NCBI RefSeq assembly: GCF_003709565.1
Contig: NZ_QNRC01000011.1
Location: 89,483 to 153,482, forward strand
Length of the DNA: 64,000 nucleotides
Reading direction: 5' to 3'
Source of the DNA: Paracoccus sigandri
GTDB taxonomy: Bacteria > Pseudomonadota > Alphaproteobacteria > Rhodobacterales > Rhodobacteraceae
Shown: one piece after another, positions 26,843-36,517 of the stretch
Layout: each line of letters opens with the position of its first letter
Position numbering within the stretch: the stretch's first letter is position 1
Notes under the pieces: generated by a model
What the model was told of the DNA's origin: nothing
The model's database searches: none
The model's input: only the letters and a program-made list of their open reading frames with translations
Position numbers and translations under genes: made by a program

Positions 26843-27526
26843 ATGACCAGGGGACGCGGGATCGGGGCGTTGCGACGCGGCGCCGCCCGGCTGACGGGGC
26901 GGGCGATCAGTCTTTTCGCGCGGCTGGTGACGGCGGTGCAGGCGGTCTGGCAGGGGCTGGACCCCGATGCCGACCCGGCCGGGCGCCGCCCGCGCGTCTA
27001 TTTCGCCAACCATGCCAGCCATGGCGACTTCATCCTGGTCTCGTCGGCCCTGCCGCCGCGGCTGCGCGACCGCACCCGGCCGGTGGCCGGGGCCGATTAC
27101 TGGGGCGGCGGGGGCCTGCGCGGCTTCATCGGCGGCGACGTGTTCAACGCGCTGCTGATCGACCGCCAGCGCAGCGATCCCGGCAGCGACCCCGTCGCGC
27201 TGATGGCCGGGGCGCTGGATCAGGGCGCCTCGCTGATCCTGTTCCCCGAGGGCACCCGCAACCTGACCGACGAGGCCCTGCTGCCCTTCCGAAGCGGGCT
27301 CTACCACCTTGCCGCCGCGCGTCCCGAGGTGGACCTGGTGCCGGTCTGGATCGAGAACCTGAACCGCGTGCTGCCCAAGGGCAGCTTCATCCCGGTGCCG
27401 CTGATGTGCCGCACCATCTTCGGCGCGCCGCTGCACCTGGCGCAGGGCGAGGCGAAGGACGCCTTCCTGGCCCGCGCCCAGGGCGCCCTGCTGGCCCTGC
27501 GCCCGAACCCGGAGAACGGCCGATGA
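26843..27526 (+). CDS. 1-acyl-glycerol-3-phosphate acyltransferase-like protein
   Basis: A 227-residue PlsC-type acyltransferase for the second acylation in phosphatidic acid synthesis. The catalytic H-x4-D motif is present (NHASHGD near 55), and FPEGTRN lies near 135. It is shorter than PlsC and lacks an obvious membrane anchor. First gene of a tight three-gene operon (4-base overlaps) with CDP-diglyceride synthase and a CDP-alcohol phosphatidyltransferase-like gene, so a phospholipid role is likely. Confidence 0.85.
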   Translation: MTRGRGIGALRRGAARLTGRAISLFARLVTAVQAVWQGLDPDADPAGRRPRVYFANHASHGDFILVSSALPPRLRDRTRPVAGADYWGGGGLRGFIGGDVFNALLIDRQRSDPGSDPVALMAGALDQGASLILFPEGTRNLTDEALLPFRSGLYHLAAARPEVDLVPVWIENLNRVLPKGSFIPVPLMCRTIFGAPLHLAQGEAKDAFLARAQGALLALRPNPENGR

Positions 27527-28473
27527 TCGCCCCTCATTCCGACCTTCTGGCCGTCATCGCCGGGATCGGCGCGGTGCTGCTTCTGGCATCCGCCATCGGC
27601 TGGGTGTTGCAGCGCCGCCTGTCCCCGAATGGCGAGAATGCCGCCATCGAGAACCTGAACGCCCGCATCCGCGCCTGGTGGATCATGGTCATCGCCATGT
27701 CGCTGGCCTTCCTGGGCGGGCGGACCGGGGTGCTGTTGCTGTTCGCCTTCTGCTCTTTCGCGGCGCTGCGCGAGTTCATGACCCTGACCAATGCCACCCG
27801 CGCCGATCACTGGACGCTGGTCGGGGCCTTCTTCGTCGTGCTGCCGGTGCAGTATTACCTGATCTGGATCGGCTGGTACGGGCTGTTCTCGATCTTCATC
27901 CCGGTCTGGGTGTTCCTTCTGCTGCCGATCGTCTCGGCCATGCGCGGAGAGACGCGCAACTACCTGGTCCGGGTGGCGGAAATGCAATGGGCGCTGATGA
28001 TCTGCGTCTTCTGCGCCTCGCATGTGCCGGCGCTCTTGAACCTGAACATTCCAGGATTCGAGGGGCGCAACGTGCTGCTGATCGCCTTCCTGGTGGTCGT
28101 GGTGCAGCTGTCGGACGTGCTGCAATATGTCTGGGGCAAGCTGATCGGGCGGCACAGGATCGCGCCGAAGCTGTCGCCCTCGAAGACGGTCGAGGGCTTC
28201 GTCGGCGGCAGCCTGTCGGCCACGCTGATCGCGGCCGGGCTGTGGTGGATGACGCCGTTTTCACCGCTGGAGGCCGGGCTGATGGGGCTGGTCATCACCA
28301 TGATGGGCTTCTTCGGCGGGCTGGTCATGTCGGCGATCAAGCGCGACCGGGGCGTCAAGGACTGGGGCCATTCCATCGCCGGGCATGGCGGCTTCATCGA
28401 CCGGCTGGATTCGGTGGTCTTTTCCGCCCCGATCTTCTTCCACCTGACCCGCTATTTCTGGAGCATGGGATGA
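27523..28473 (+). CDS. cdsA: Phosphatidate cytidylyltransferase
   Basis: A 316-residue membrane enzyme making CDP-diacylglycerol from phosphatidic acid and CTP. About eight membrane segments. The signature is at the C-terminal half: SDVLQYVWGKLIGRH, APKLSPSKTVEGFVGG, then KRDRGVKDWGHSIAGHGGFIDRLDS. The ATG overlaps the acyltransferase stop in an ATGA. Genomes of this group often also have a canonical cdsA elsewhere, so this may be a second, specialised copy. Confidence 0.88.
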   Translation: MIAPHSDLLAVIAGIGAVLLLASAIGWVLQRRLSPNGENAAIENLNARIRAWWIMVIAMSLAFLGGRTGVLLLFAFCSFAALREFMTLTNATRADHWTLVGAFFVVLPVQYYLIWIGWYGLFSIFIPVWVFLLLPIVSAMRGETRNYLVRVAEMQWALMICVFCASHVPALLNLNIPGFEGRNVLLIAFLVVVVQLSDVLQYVWGKLIGRHRIAPKLSPSKTVEGFVGGSLSATLIAAGLWWMTPFSPLEAGLMGLVITMMGFFGGLVMSAIKRDRGVKDWGHSIAGHGGFIDRLDSVVFSAPIFFHLTRYFWSMG

Positions 28474-29111
28474 CCGGAACGGAAAACCGCCGCCCCCTGG
28501 CCAGCCGCCAGACCGGCTGGGCAGCCTCTGTGACCCGCTGGCTGACGGGCACAAGCGTCACGCCCAACCAGATCTCGCAGGCGGGCATGGTGGCGGCGCT
28601 GCTGGCCGGCGCGGCATTCTGGGGCGCAGGCAGCGCGGGGGGCGCGACCCGCGTCGCGCTGCTGGTCGCGGCGGGGCTGTTCGTGCAGCTGCGCCTGCTG
28701 TGCAACCTGTTCGACGGCATGGTCGCGGTCGAGGCCGGGCGCGGCGCCCCCGATGGCGGCTTCTGGAACGAATTTCCCGACCGGGTGTCGGACCTGCTGA
28801 TCCTGATGGGCGCGGCGCTGGCCGTGGGCGATCCCGCGCTCGGCTGGGCCGCCGCCGGCATGGCCTTCCTGACCGCCTACCTGCGCGAGCTGGGCGTCAA
28901 TTGCGGCGCCGGGGCGGATTTCAGCGGCCCGATGGCCAAGCAGCACCGCATGGCGGTGATGACCGGCGCCGCGGGCCTGTCGCTGTTCGAGCCGCTGCTG
29001 GGCTGGCACGGCCAGGTGCTGAATGCCGCGCTGTGGATCGTGGCGCTGGGGGCGGGGCTTACGGTGCTGCGCCGGGCCTGGCGGCTGGTGGCACGGCTTC
29101 GGGCGGGCTGA
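28470..29111 (+). CDS. CDP-alcohol phosphatidyltransferase-like protein with altered motif
   Basis: A 213-residue membrane protein, ATGA-coupled to cdsA. The CDP-alcohol motif (D-x2-DG-x2-AR-x8-G-x3-D-x3-D) is recognisable but altered: it reads N-LF-DG-MV-AV-x8-G-x3-N-x3-D. The first and third Asp are Asn and the Arg is Val. Canonical enzymes need all four Asp for two metal ions. It may use another mechanism, have a new substrate, or be inactive. Its last 53 bases overlap the end of the converging LysR gene. Confidence 0.75.
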   Translation: MTGTENRRPLASRQTGWAASVTRWLTGTSVTPNQISQAGMVAALLAGAAFWGAGSAGGATRVALLVAAGLFVQLRLLCNLFDGMVAVEAGRGAPDGGFWNEFPDRVSDLLILMGAALAVGDPALGWAAAGMAFLTAYLRELGVNCGAGADFSGPMAKQHRMAVMTGAAGLSLFEPLLGWHGQVLNAALWIVALGAGLTVLRRAWRLVARLRAG

Positions 29112-30015
29112 GGCCGCCCTCGCGGTTCAGCACCGTTCCCTCGCGGGCCCGCAGGCTGTCGGTCAGGAACTCGATCACCGCCCGTTCGCGGCGCATGTGG
29201 CGCACGTCGCGGTGGCAGGTCATCCAGTAGGTGCGGGTCAGCCGCACCTCGTCGGGCAGCACGATCTGCAGATCGGGATGGCGGCTGGCGATGTAATGGG
29301 GCAGCACGCACAGCCCCAGCCCGTTCCGCGCCGCCGCCAGCTGGTTGAAGATGCTGGAGCTTTTGATCGAGGGCCGGATCGCCGGGTGCAATTCGCCCAG
29401 ATAGTCCAGGCCCGGGGCGAAGATCATCTCCTCGATATAGCCGATGAAGCGGTGGTCGGGCAGGTCGTCGCGGCTGCGGATCGGCGGATTGGCCGCCAGG
29501 TAGCTGCGCGCGCCGAAGATGTGCAGCGTATAGTTCACCATCCGCTCGGACCGGTAGGGGCCGTTGGTCAGCGGGTCCAGCGTCACCGACAGTTCCGCCT
29601 CGCGCCGCGACAGCGACAGCACCTGGGTCATGGTGATCAGCTCCAACGAGATCAGCGGGAAACGGCGGGTGAATTCGGGCAGCAGATGGGTGGAAAAGAA
29701 GCTGCCGAACCCCTCGGGCACCGCCAGCCGCAGCGGCCGCGCCTGGCCCCATGCGGTGCCCTGGTCGATCGGGATGCGCTGCGCGGCCTCCTCCATCCGC
29801 TCGGCCGTCTCGATCAGGCGGCGGCCGGCGGCGGTGGGCTCGTAGCCGCGCGGGTTGCGTTCGAACAGGCGCAGCTTCATCGCCTGTTCAAGCCGGTCGA
29901 TCCGGCGCGAGACCGTGACATGCGAGGTCCCCAGCCGCCGCGCCGCGCGCGACAGCTGGCCGTCCCGCGCGACGGCCAGGAAGAACTGCAGATCGTCCCA
30001 GCTGAAATCCGCCAT
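29059..30015 (-). CDS. LysR-family transcriptional regulator
   Basis: A 318-residue regulator. The N-terminal winged helix-turn-helix (about 5-65) has the typical LSRAARRLGTSHVTVSRRIDRLE run, and the effector-binding domain follows (about 90-295). It is divergent from the ABC importer operon, with a 196-base shared region that is the probable target. The C-terminus has an extra Pro/Ala-rich tail running into the converging gene. Confidence 0.9.
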   Translation of the reverse strand: MADFSWDDLQFFLAVARDGQLSRAARRLGTSHVTVSRRIDRLEQAMKLRLFERNPRGYEPTAAGRRLIETAERMEEAAQRIPIDQGTAWGQARPLRLAVPEGFGSFFSTHLLPEFTRRFPLISLELITMTQVLSLSRREAELSVTLDPLTNGPYRSERMVNYTLHIFGARSYLAANPPIRSRDDLPDHRFIGYIEEMIFAPGLDYLGELHPAIRPSIKSSSIFNQLAAARNGLGLCVLPHYIASRHPDLQIVLPDEVRLTRTYWMTCHRDVRHMRRERAVIEFLTDSLRAREGTVLNREGGLSPPEAVPPAARPGAAP

Positions 30016-30211
30016 GCCTGTTCATAAATGTTCAGAACCTGTATGAAATTAATCAGATCTGCACACTTGTGTCAAAGCCGGAATGGCGTCATCCTTTCGT
30101 CGGTCCGGGCGGAGCGAGGAGCCGTCCGCGTCATTGCTGAACATGTGTTTTACCTGCAACCGGCGCGGCAGATGCCGGGCGCGGGTGCAGATCCCAGGGA
30201 GGGAACCCCAA

Positions 30212-31414
30212 ATGCGCAAGCTGCTTCTTTCGTCGGTCTCGCTCGGCCTTCTGGCCGCCCCGGCTCTGGCCGAGATCTCCGACGGCAAGGTCAGGATCGG
30301 CATCCTGAACGACCAGTCGGGCGTCTATGCCGATTTCGGCGGCAAGTTTTCCTACGAGGCGGCGCGGATGGCAGTCGAGGATTTCGGCGGCACCGTCCTG
30401 GACGCGCCCATCGAGGTCGTCACCGCCGACCACCAGAACAAGCCCGACATCGCCTCGAACATCGCCCGGCAATGGTACGACACCGAGCAGGTGGACACGA
30501 TCATGGAACTGACCACCTCGTCGGTGGCGCTGGCCGTCCAGGCGCTGAGCGTGGATGCCAAGAAGATCACCATGACTACCGGCGCGGCCACGACCGAGCT
30601 GACCGGCGCGCAATGTTCGCCCTATGGCTTCCACTGGGCCTATGACACCCATGCGCTGGCCGTGGGCACCGGCGGCGCGCTGGTGAAGGAAGGCGGCGAC
30701 AGCTGGTATTTCCTGACCGCCGACTATGCCTTCGGCTATTCGCTGGAGGAAAATACCGGCGAATTCGTCAAGTCGCAGGGCGGCGAGGTTCTGGGCGCGG
30801 TGCGCCATCCGCTGGCGATCACCGATTATTCGTCCTTCCTGCTGCAGGCGCAGGCCTCGGGCGCGAAGGTGATCGGGCTGGCCAATGCCGGGGCGGATAC
30901 GCAGAACAGCATCAAGCAGGCGGCCGAATTCGGCATCACCGCCGGCGGCCAGCGCCTTGCCGCGCTGCTGTTCACGCTGGCCGAGGTGCATGGCATCGGC
31001 GCCGATTCCGCGCAGGGCCTGACCCTGACCGAAAGCTTCTACTGGAACCGCACCCCGGAATCGCGCGAATTCGCCGAGCGTTTCAAGGAACGCACCGGCG
31101 CGATGCCGAACATGGTCCATGCCGGCACCTATTCCGCCGTGACCTCCTATCTGAAGGCGATCGAGGCCGCCGGCACCGACGAGACCGAGGCCGTCGCCGC
31201 CAAGCTGCACGAGATGCCGGTCGAGGATTTCTTCGCCGAGAGCGGCAAGGTCGCGCCGAACGGGCGGATGATCTCGGACGTCTATCTGCTGGAAGTGAAG
31301 GCGCCGGGCGACATCACCGAGGAATGGGACTATTTCAACGTGCTGGCGACGATTCCGGGCGACGAGGCCTATATGGACCCGGCCGAAAGCGGCTGCCCGC
31401 TGGTTCAGGGATGA
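30212..31414 (+). CDS. Branched-chain amino acid-type ABC substrate-binding protein
   Basis: A 400-residue type I periplasmic binding protein with a signal peptide (MRKLLLSSVSLGLLAAPALA) and an opening VRIGILNDQSGVYADFGG typical of the LivJ/amide-urea-binding family. GGAGGG precedes ATG 30212. First gene of a five-gene importer. The family name does not fix the substrate. The GMC oxidoreductase downstream suggests an alcohol-like compound or its acid product. Confidence 0.9.
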   Translation: MRKLLLSSVSLGLLAAPALAEISDGKVRIGILNDQSGVYADFGGKFSYEAARMAVEDFGGTVLDAPIEVVTADHQNKPDIASNIARQWYDTEQVDTIMELTTSSVALAVQALSVDAKKITMTTGAATTELTGAQCSPYGFHWAYDTHALAVGTGGALVKEGGDSWYFLTADYAFGYSLEENTGEFVKSQGGEVLGAVRHPLAITDYSSFLLQAQASGAKVIGLANAGADTQNSIKQAAEFGITAGGQRLAALLFTLAEVHGIGADSAQGLTLTESFYWNRTPESREFAERFKERTGAMPNMVHAGTYSAVTSYLKAIEAAGTDETEAVAAKLHEMPVEDFFAESGKVAPNGRMISDVYLLEVKAPGDITEEWDYFNVLATIPGDEAYMDPAESGCPLVQG

Positions 31415-32187
31415 GTGCAGTGGCCGCAGAAGTGGCCGATCCGCGGGTGGTTTTGTCCGCCCGCGGACTGGGCAAGGATTTCGCGGGTTTCACGGCGGTG
31501 AACGATGTCGACCTGGATGTGCATCACGCGCGCATCCATGCGCTGATCGGGCCCAATGGCGCGGGCAAGACCACGGTGTTCAACCTGCTGACGAAGTTCC
31601 TGCAGCCGACGCGGGGCCGGATCGAGCTGTTGGGCACCGACATCACCCAGACCAAGCCCGACAAGGTGGCGCGGATGGGGCTGGTGCGGTCCTTCCAGAT
31701 CTCGGCCGTCTTCCCGCATCTGACGGTGCTGGAAAACGTCCGCGTCGCGCTGCAGCGGCCGAACGGGCTCTCGACGCAGTTCTGGCTGCCGCTGTCGTCG
31801 CTGGACCGGCTGAACGCGCGGGCCGAGGCGCTGCTGGCCGACCTGGGCCTGACGCCCTATCGCGACAGCCGCGCCGCCGACCTGTCCTATGGCAGGAAGC
31901 GCGTGCTGGAGATCGCGACCACCCTGGCCTTGGACCCCGAGGTCCTGCTGCTGGACGAGCCGATGGCCGGCATGGGCCAGGAGGACGTGGCCATGGTCGC
32001 GGGCATCATCCGCGAGGTGGCGACGCAGCGCGCGGTGCTGATGGTGGAACACAATCTCAGCGTCGTGGCCGACATCTGCCACCACGTCACCGTGCTGCAA
32101 CGCGGAGAGATCATCGCGGCGGGCGACTATGCCACCGTCTCGGCCGATCCGCGGGTGCGCACCGCCTATATGGGGAACGAGGAATGA
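31411..32187 (+). CDS. ABC transporter ATP-binding protein, LivG type
   Basis: A 258-residue ATPase. Walker A GPNGAGKTT, the LivG-type insert after the Q-loop, signature LSYGRKR (a variant of LSGGQ), Walker B VLLLDEP, then AGMG and a VEHNL H-loop. ATGA overlaps with both neighbours show a coupled operon. It energises uptake through the two permeases downstream. Confidence 0.9.
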   Translation: MSAVAAEVADPRVVLSARGLGKDFAGFTAVNDVDLDVHHARIHALIGPNGAGKTTVFNLLTKFLQPTRGRIELLGTDITQTKPDKVARMGLVRSFQISAVFPHLTVLENVRVALQRPNGLSTQFWLPLSSLDRLNARAEALLADLGLTPYRDSRAADLSYGRKRVLEIATTLALDPEVLLLDEPMAGMGQEDVAMVAGIIREVATQRAVLMVEHNLSVVADICHHVTVLQRGEIIAAGDYATVSADPRVRTAYMGNEE

Positions 32188-32888
32188 GCGCCCCGCTTCT
32201 GGAAGTGGCCGGGCTGCATGCCTGGTACGGGGAAAGCCATGTGCTGCATGGCGTGGACCTGCATGTCGACGAAGGCGAGATGATCTGCATCCTGGGCCGC
32301 AACGGCATGGGCAAGACCACGACGCTGCGCACCATCATGGGCATCTTGCGCAAGCGCCAGGGGGCGATCCGCTTCGCCGGCCGCGACATGATGTCGGTGC
32401 CCCTGCACCGGACCGCGCGGGCCGGGCTTGGCTTCGTCCCCGAGGAACGCGGCATCTTCGCGACGCTCTCGGTCGAGGAGAACCTGCTGCTGCCGCCGAA
32501 GGTCGCCGAGGGCGGCATGTCGGTCGAGGAGATCTATGCGCTGTTCCCGAACCTGAAGGAACGCCGCAATTCGCAGGGCACCAAGCTGTCGGGGGGCGAG
32601 CAGCAGATGCTGGCCATGGCGCGGATCCTGCGCACCGGCGCGCGCTGCCTTCTGCTGGACGAGCCGACCGAGGGGCTGGCCCCGGTGATCATCAACGCCA
32701 TCGGCGAGGTGCTGCGCAAGCTGAAGGCGCGGGGCATGACCGTGGTGCTGGTGGAACAGAACTTCCGCTTTGCGTCCAAGGTCGCGGACCGCTTCTACCT
32801 GATGGATCACGGCCGGATGGCGGCCGAGTTCCCGGTGGCCGAGTTGGAGGCGCAGATGGACATGCTGCATCGGGAACTGGGGGTGTGA
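32184..32888 (+). CDS. ABC transporter ATP-binding protein, LivF type
   Basis: A 234-residue ATPase, the second of the pair. Walker A GRNGMGKTT, signature LSGGEQQ, Walker B CLLLDEPTEGLAP and VEQNFRFA are as in LivF. It starts in a 4-base overlap with the LivG-type gene and ends 1 base before the first permease gene. Confidence 0.92.
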   Translation: MSAPLLEVAGLHAWYGESHVLHGVDLHVDEGEMICILGRNGMGKTTTLRTIMGILRKRQGAIRFAGRDMMSVPLHRTARAGLGFVPEERGIFATLSVEENLLLPPKVAEGGMSVEEIYALFPNLKERRNSQGTKLSGGEQQMLAMARILRTGARCLLLDEPTEGLAPVIINAIGEVLRKLKARGMTVVLVEQNFRFASKVADRFYLMDHGRMAAEFPVAELEAQMDMLHRELGV

Positions 32889-32889
32889 G

Positions 32890-33777
32890 ATGACGATGAT
32901 TTTCGGCGTACCCGTCCAGGCCCTGATGGGGCAATTGCTGGTCGGGCTGATCAACGGGTCCTTCTATGCGCTGCTGAGCCTTGGCCTGGCGGTGATCTTC
33001 GGCCTGCTTCGGGTGATCAACTTCGCCCATGGCGCGCAATACATGCTGGGCGCCTTCGTGGCGCTGCTGCTCTTGACGGTGGGGGGCGTGAACTACTGGT
33101 TCGCGCTGATCCTGGCGCCGCTGTTCGTGGGCCTGTTCGGCGCCATCGTCGAACGCACGATGCTGTCGCGGCTGTATAAACTGGACCATCTCTATGGCCT
33201 CCTGTTCACCTTCGGGCTGGCGCTGGCGATCGAGGGAACCTTCCGCTATTTCTTCGGCGCCTCGGGCAAGCCCTATGCGGCGCCGGCGCAGCTGACCGGC
33301 GCGGTCAACCTGGGCTTCATGTTCCTGCCGATCTATCGCGGCTGGGTGGTGATCGCCTCGCTGATCGTCTGCTTCGCGGTCTGGTTCATGATCGAGAAGA
33401 CCCGGCTGGGCGCCTACTTGCGCGCCGCGACCGAAAACCCGGTCCTGGTCCAGAGCTTCGGCATCAACGTGCCCCTGCTTTTGACGCTGACCTATGCGCT
33501 TGGCGCGGGGCTTGCGGCCTTCGCGGGCGTGCTGGCGGCGCCGGTCTACCAGGTCAGCCCGCTGATGGGGACGAACCTGATCATCATCGTCTTCGCGGTG
33601 GTGGTGGTCGGCGGCATGGGCTCGATCCTGGGCGCGATCGTCACCGGCTACATGCTGGGCGTGGTCGAGGGGCTGACCAAGGTCTTCTATCCCGAGGCCT
33701 CGAACATCGTGATCTTCGTCATCATGGCGATCGTCCTGATCCTGCGTCCCGCGGGTCTGTTTGGAAAGGATGCGTGA
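32890..33777 (+). CDS. ABC transporter permease, LivH type
   Basis: A 295-residue inner-membrane permease with about eight segments. Family features are GSFYALLSLGLAVIFGLLRVINFAHG at the N-terminus (shown in the DNA from about 32957) and a C-terminal GGMGSILGAIVTGY. It pairs with the LivM-type subunit next to it. Confidence 0.92.
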   Translation: MTMIFGVPVQALMGQLLVGLINGSFYALLSLGLAVIFGLLRVINFAHGAQYMLGAFVALLLLTVGGVNYWFALILAPLFVGLFGAIVERTMLSRLYKLDHLYGLLFTFGLALAIEGTFRYFFGASGKPYAAPAQLTGAVNLGFMFLPIYRGWVVIASLIVCFAVWFMIEKTRLGAYLRAATENPVLVQSFGINVPLLLTLTYALGAGLAAFAGVLAAPVYQVSPLMGTNLIIIVFAVVVVGGMGSILGAIVTGYMLGVVEGLTKVFYPEASNIVIFVIMAIVLILRPAGLFGKDA

Positions 33778-33778
33778 C

Positions 33779-34777
33779 ATGGCAGGCAAATCCGAACCCG
33801 CCGCGACCGAGACCGTGGCCATCCACGCGAAGGCCGGGCAGATCAAGATCGCCTTCCTGGCCATCGCGCTGGTGGCGCTGATCCTGGCGCCGCAGTTCCT
33901 CTATCCGATCTTCCTGATGAAGCTTCTGTGCTTCGCGCTCTTCGCGGCGGCCTTCAACCTGCTTCTGGGCTATACCGGGCTGCTGTCCTTCGGCCACGCC
34001 ACCTTCTTCGGCGGCGCGGCCTATTTCACCGCCCATGCGGTGAAGGTCTGGGGCTGGTCGCCCGAGGCGGGGATCCTGCTGGGCGTCCTGGGCGCGGCGG
34101 CGCTGGGGCTGGTGATGGGCGCCATCGCCATCCGCCGCCAGGGGATCTATTTCGCGATGATCACGCTGGCACTGTCGCAGATGTTCTATTTCTTCTGCCT
34201 GCAGGCCCGCTTCACCCATGGCGAGGACGGCATCCAGTCGGTGCCGCGCGGCCGGCTGTTCGGGATCATCAATCTCGGCGACACGATGACCATGTATTTC
34301 TTCGTGCTGACGGTCTTCGTCATCGGGCTGCTGATCATCTGGCGCTTCGTGAACTCGCCCTTCGGGATGATCCTGAAATCGATCCGCGAAAACGAGCAGC
34401 GCGCGATCTCGCTCGGCTATTCGGTCAGCCGCTACAAGCTGGGCGCCTTCGTGATGTCGGCGGCGCTGACCGGGCTTGCGGGGGGTGTGAAGGCGCTGGT
34501 CTTCCAGTTCGCGACCCTGACCGACGTGACCTGGCAGATGTCGGGCGAGGTGATCCTGATGACGCTGCTGGGCGGCATCGGCACCCTGGCCGGCCCGGTC
34601 TTCGGCGCCGGCCTGGTGGTGACGCTGCAGAACTTCCTGGCCACATCCGACGTCCCCGTCACCATCATCACCGGCCTCGTCTTCATGGTCTGCGTCCTGC
34701 TGTTCCGTCGCGGCCTGGTGGGCGAGTTCTTCGCAACGAAACTGGGCAGAAAGCTCGGGTTCCGCTCCGAGTCCTGA
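33779..34777 (+). CDS. ABC transporter permease, LivM type
   Basis: A 332-residue permease, about ten membrane segments, with LLLGYTGLLSFGHATFFGGA near 60 and a C-terminal GGIGTLAGPVFGA typical of LivM. I chose ATG 33779 because AAAGGA lies 9 bases upstream, inside the end of the previous gene. Last of the five transport genes; 111 bases separate it from the oxidoreductase. Confidence 0.92.
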   Translation: MAGKSEPAATETVAIHAKAGQIKIAFLAIALVALILAPQFLYPIFLMKLLCFALFAAAFNLLLGYTGLLSFGHATFFGGAAYFTAHAVKVWGWSPEAGILLGVLGAAALGLVMGAIAIRRQGIYFAMITLALSQMFYFFCLQARFTHGEDGIQSVPRGRLFGIINLGDTMTMYFFVLTVFVIGLLIIWRFVNSPFGMILKSIRENEQRAISLGYSVSRYKLGAFVMSAALTGLAGGVKALVFQFATLTDVTWQMSGEVILMTLLGGIGTLAGPVFGAGLVVTLQNFLATSDVPVTIITGLVFMVCVLLFRRGLVGEFFATKLGRKLGFRSES

Positions 34778-34888
34778 GCTCTGGCCGGGGGGCGCTGCGC
34801 TTCCCGGCCATCCCGACAGGCGGATCACATGACGGATCACGACGGCCAGCCCCTGCGGAAGGCGGGTCGACCCTGCATGGAGTGTGCA

Positions 34889-36487
34889 ATGGAAAGCTAT
34901 GATTACATCGTGATCGGCGCCGGCAGCGCGGGCTGCGTGCTGGCCAACCGGCTCTCGGCCGATCCCCGGACCCGCGTGCTGCTGCTGGAGGCGGGCGGGC
35001 GCGACAATTACCACTGGATCCACATCCCGGTCGGCTATCTCTATTGCATCGGCAATCCGCGCACCGACTGGGGCTTTAGGACCGAGCCCGAGCCGGGGCT
35101 GAACGGCCGGGTGCTTGGCTATCCGCGCGGGCGGGTGCTGGGCGGCTGTTCCTCGATCAACGGCATGATCTACATGCGCGGGCAGGCGGCGGATTACGAC
35201 CATTGGCGGCAGCTGGGCTGCACCGGCTGGGGCTGGGACGACGTGCTGCCGCTGTTCAAGGCGCAAGAGGATCACTATCGCGGCGCCTCCGACGCCCATG
35301 GCGCGGGCGGCGAATGGCGGGTGGAAAAGGCCCGCGTGCGATGGGCGGTGCTGGACGCCTTCCTGGACGCGGCCGAACAGGCCGGCATCCCGCGCACCGA
35401 TGACTTCAACACCGGCGACAACGAAGGCGGCGGCTATTTCGACGTGAACCAGCGCTCGGGCATCCGCTGGAACACCGCCAAGGCCTTCCTGCGCCCGGCG
35501 CGCGCCCGGCCCAACCTGCGCATCCTGACCGGCGCCCAGGCCGAGCGGCTGATCGTCGAGGAGGGCGAGGTCCGCGGCGTCACCTTCCATCACGAGGGAA
35601 GCCGCAAGGAGGCCCGCGCCACCCGAGAGACCGTCCTGTCGGCCGGCGCCATCGGCTCTCCGCATCTGCTGGAGCTGTCGGGGATCGGCCGGGGCGAGGC
35701 CTTGCAGGCGGCGGGCATCGCCCCGCAGGTCGAGGTCGCCGGCCTGGGCGAGAACCTGCAGGACCACCTGCAATTGCGGCTGGTCTTCAAGGTCACCGGG
35801 GTGCCGACGCTGAACGAGAAGGCCTCGCGGCTCTGGGGCAAGGCCTCGATCGGGCTGGAATACCTGCTGAAACGCTCGGGCCCGATGTCGATGGCGCCCA
35901 GCCAGGTCGGGATCTTCACCCGCTCGGGCCCGGACAAGGCGACGGCGGATCTGGAATTCCACGTCCAGCCGGTCAGCCTGGACAAGTTCGGCGACCCGGT
36001 CCATCCCTTCCCGGCCATGACCGCCTCGGTCTGCAACCTGCGGCCGGAAAGCCGCGGCTCGGTCCATGCGAAGGGGCCGGATTTCCGCGCCCATCCGGCG
36101 ATCCGGCCGAACTATCTCTCGACGCCGGGCGACCGGCAGGTGGCGGCCAGCGCCATCCGTCTGGCGCGCCGGATCGCCGCCCAGCCCGCCTTCGCGCGGT
36201 TTTCCCCCGAGGAATACCTGCCCGGCCCCGCCTTCCAGACCGAGGACGAGCTGGTCACGGCGGCGGGCAATATCGGCACCACGATCTTCCACCCGGTCGG
36301 CACCTGCCGGATGGGCGCGGATGACGGCGCGGTGGTCGATCCGCGGCTGCGCTTCCGCGCGCTGGGGCGGCTGCGCATCGCCGACGCCTCGGTCATGCCG
36401 ACAATCACCAGCGGCAACACCAACTCGCCCACGATCATGATCGCGGAAAAGGCCGCGCGCATGATGCTGGAGGATGCGAAGGGCTGA
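34889..36487 (+). CDS. GMC-family FAD-dependent alcohol/choline dehydrogenase
   Basis: A 532-residue flavoprotein of normal GMC length. The FAD-binding fingerprint VIGAGSAGCVLANRLS is at about 7-22. The GMC signatures GGCSSINGMIYMRG (near 85) and GAIGSPHLLELSGIG (near 255) are present, as are the catalytic HPVGTCRMG and NTNSPTIMIAEK near the end. Cytoplasmic. I chose ATG 34889 (GGAG about 8 bases upstream) over earlier in-frame ATGs. It probably oxidises a primary alcohol imported by the upstream ABC system, but the substrate is unknown. Confidence 0.9.
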   Translation: MESYDYIVIGAGSAGCVLANRLSADPRTRVLLLEAGGRDNYHWIHIPVGYLYCIGNPRTDWGFRTEPEPGLNGRVLGYPRGRVLGGCSSINGMIYMRGQAADYDHWRQLGCTGWGWDDVLPLFKAQEDHYRGASDAHGAGGEWRVEKARVRWAVLDAFLDAAEQAGIPRTDDFNTGDNEGGGYFDVNQRSGIRWNTAKAFLRPARARPNLRILTGAQAERLIVEEGEVRGVTFHHEGSRKEARATRETVLSAGAIGSPHLLELSGIGRGEALQAAGIAPQVEVAGLGENLQDHLQLRLVFKVTGVPTLNEKASRLWGKASIGLEYLLKRSGPMSMAPSQVGIFTRSGPDKATADLEFHVQPVSLDKFGDPVHPFPAMTASVCNLRPESRGSVHAKGPDFRAHPAIRPNYLSTPGDRQVAASAIRLARRIAAQPAFARFSPEEYLPGPAFQTEDELVTAAGNIGTTIFHPVGTCRMGADDGAVVDPRLRFRALGRLRIADASVMPTITSGNTNSPTIMIAEKAARMMLEDAKG

Positions 36488-36490
36488 TGC

Positions 36491-36513
36491 GGCGCCGGGG
36501 TCGTCCCGGCGCC
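36491..36513. terminator. Hairpin between GMC and RTX genes
   Basis: GGCGCCGGG and CCCGGCGCC form a perfect 9-bp stem with a 5-base loop between the converging GMC oxidoreductase and RTX genes. Confidence 0.6.
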
Positions 36514-36517
36514 GGCC

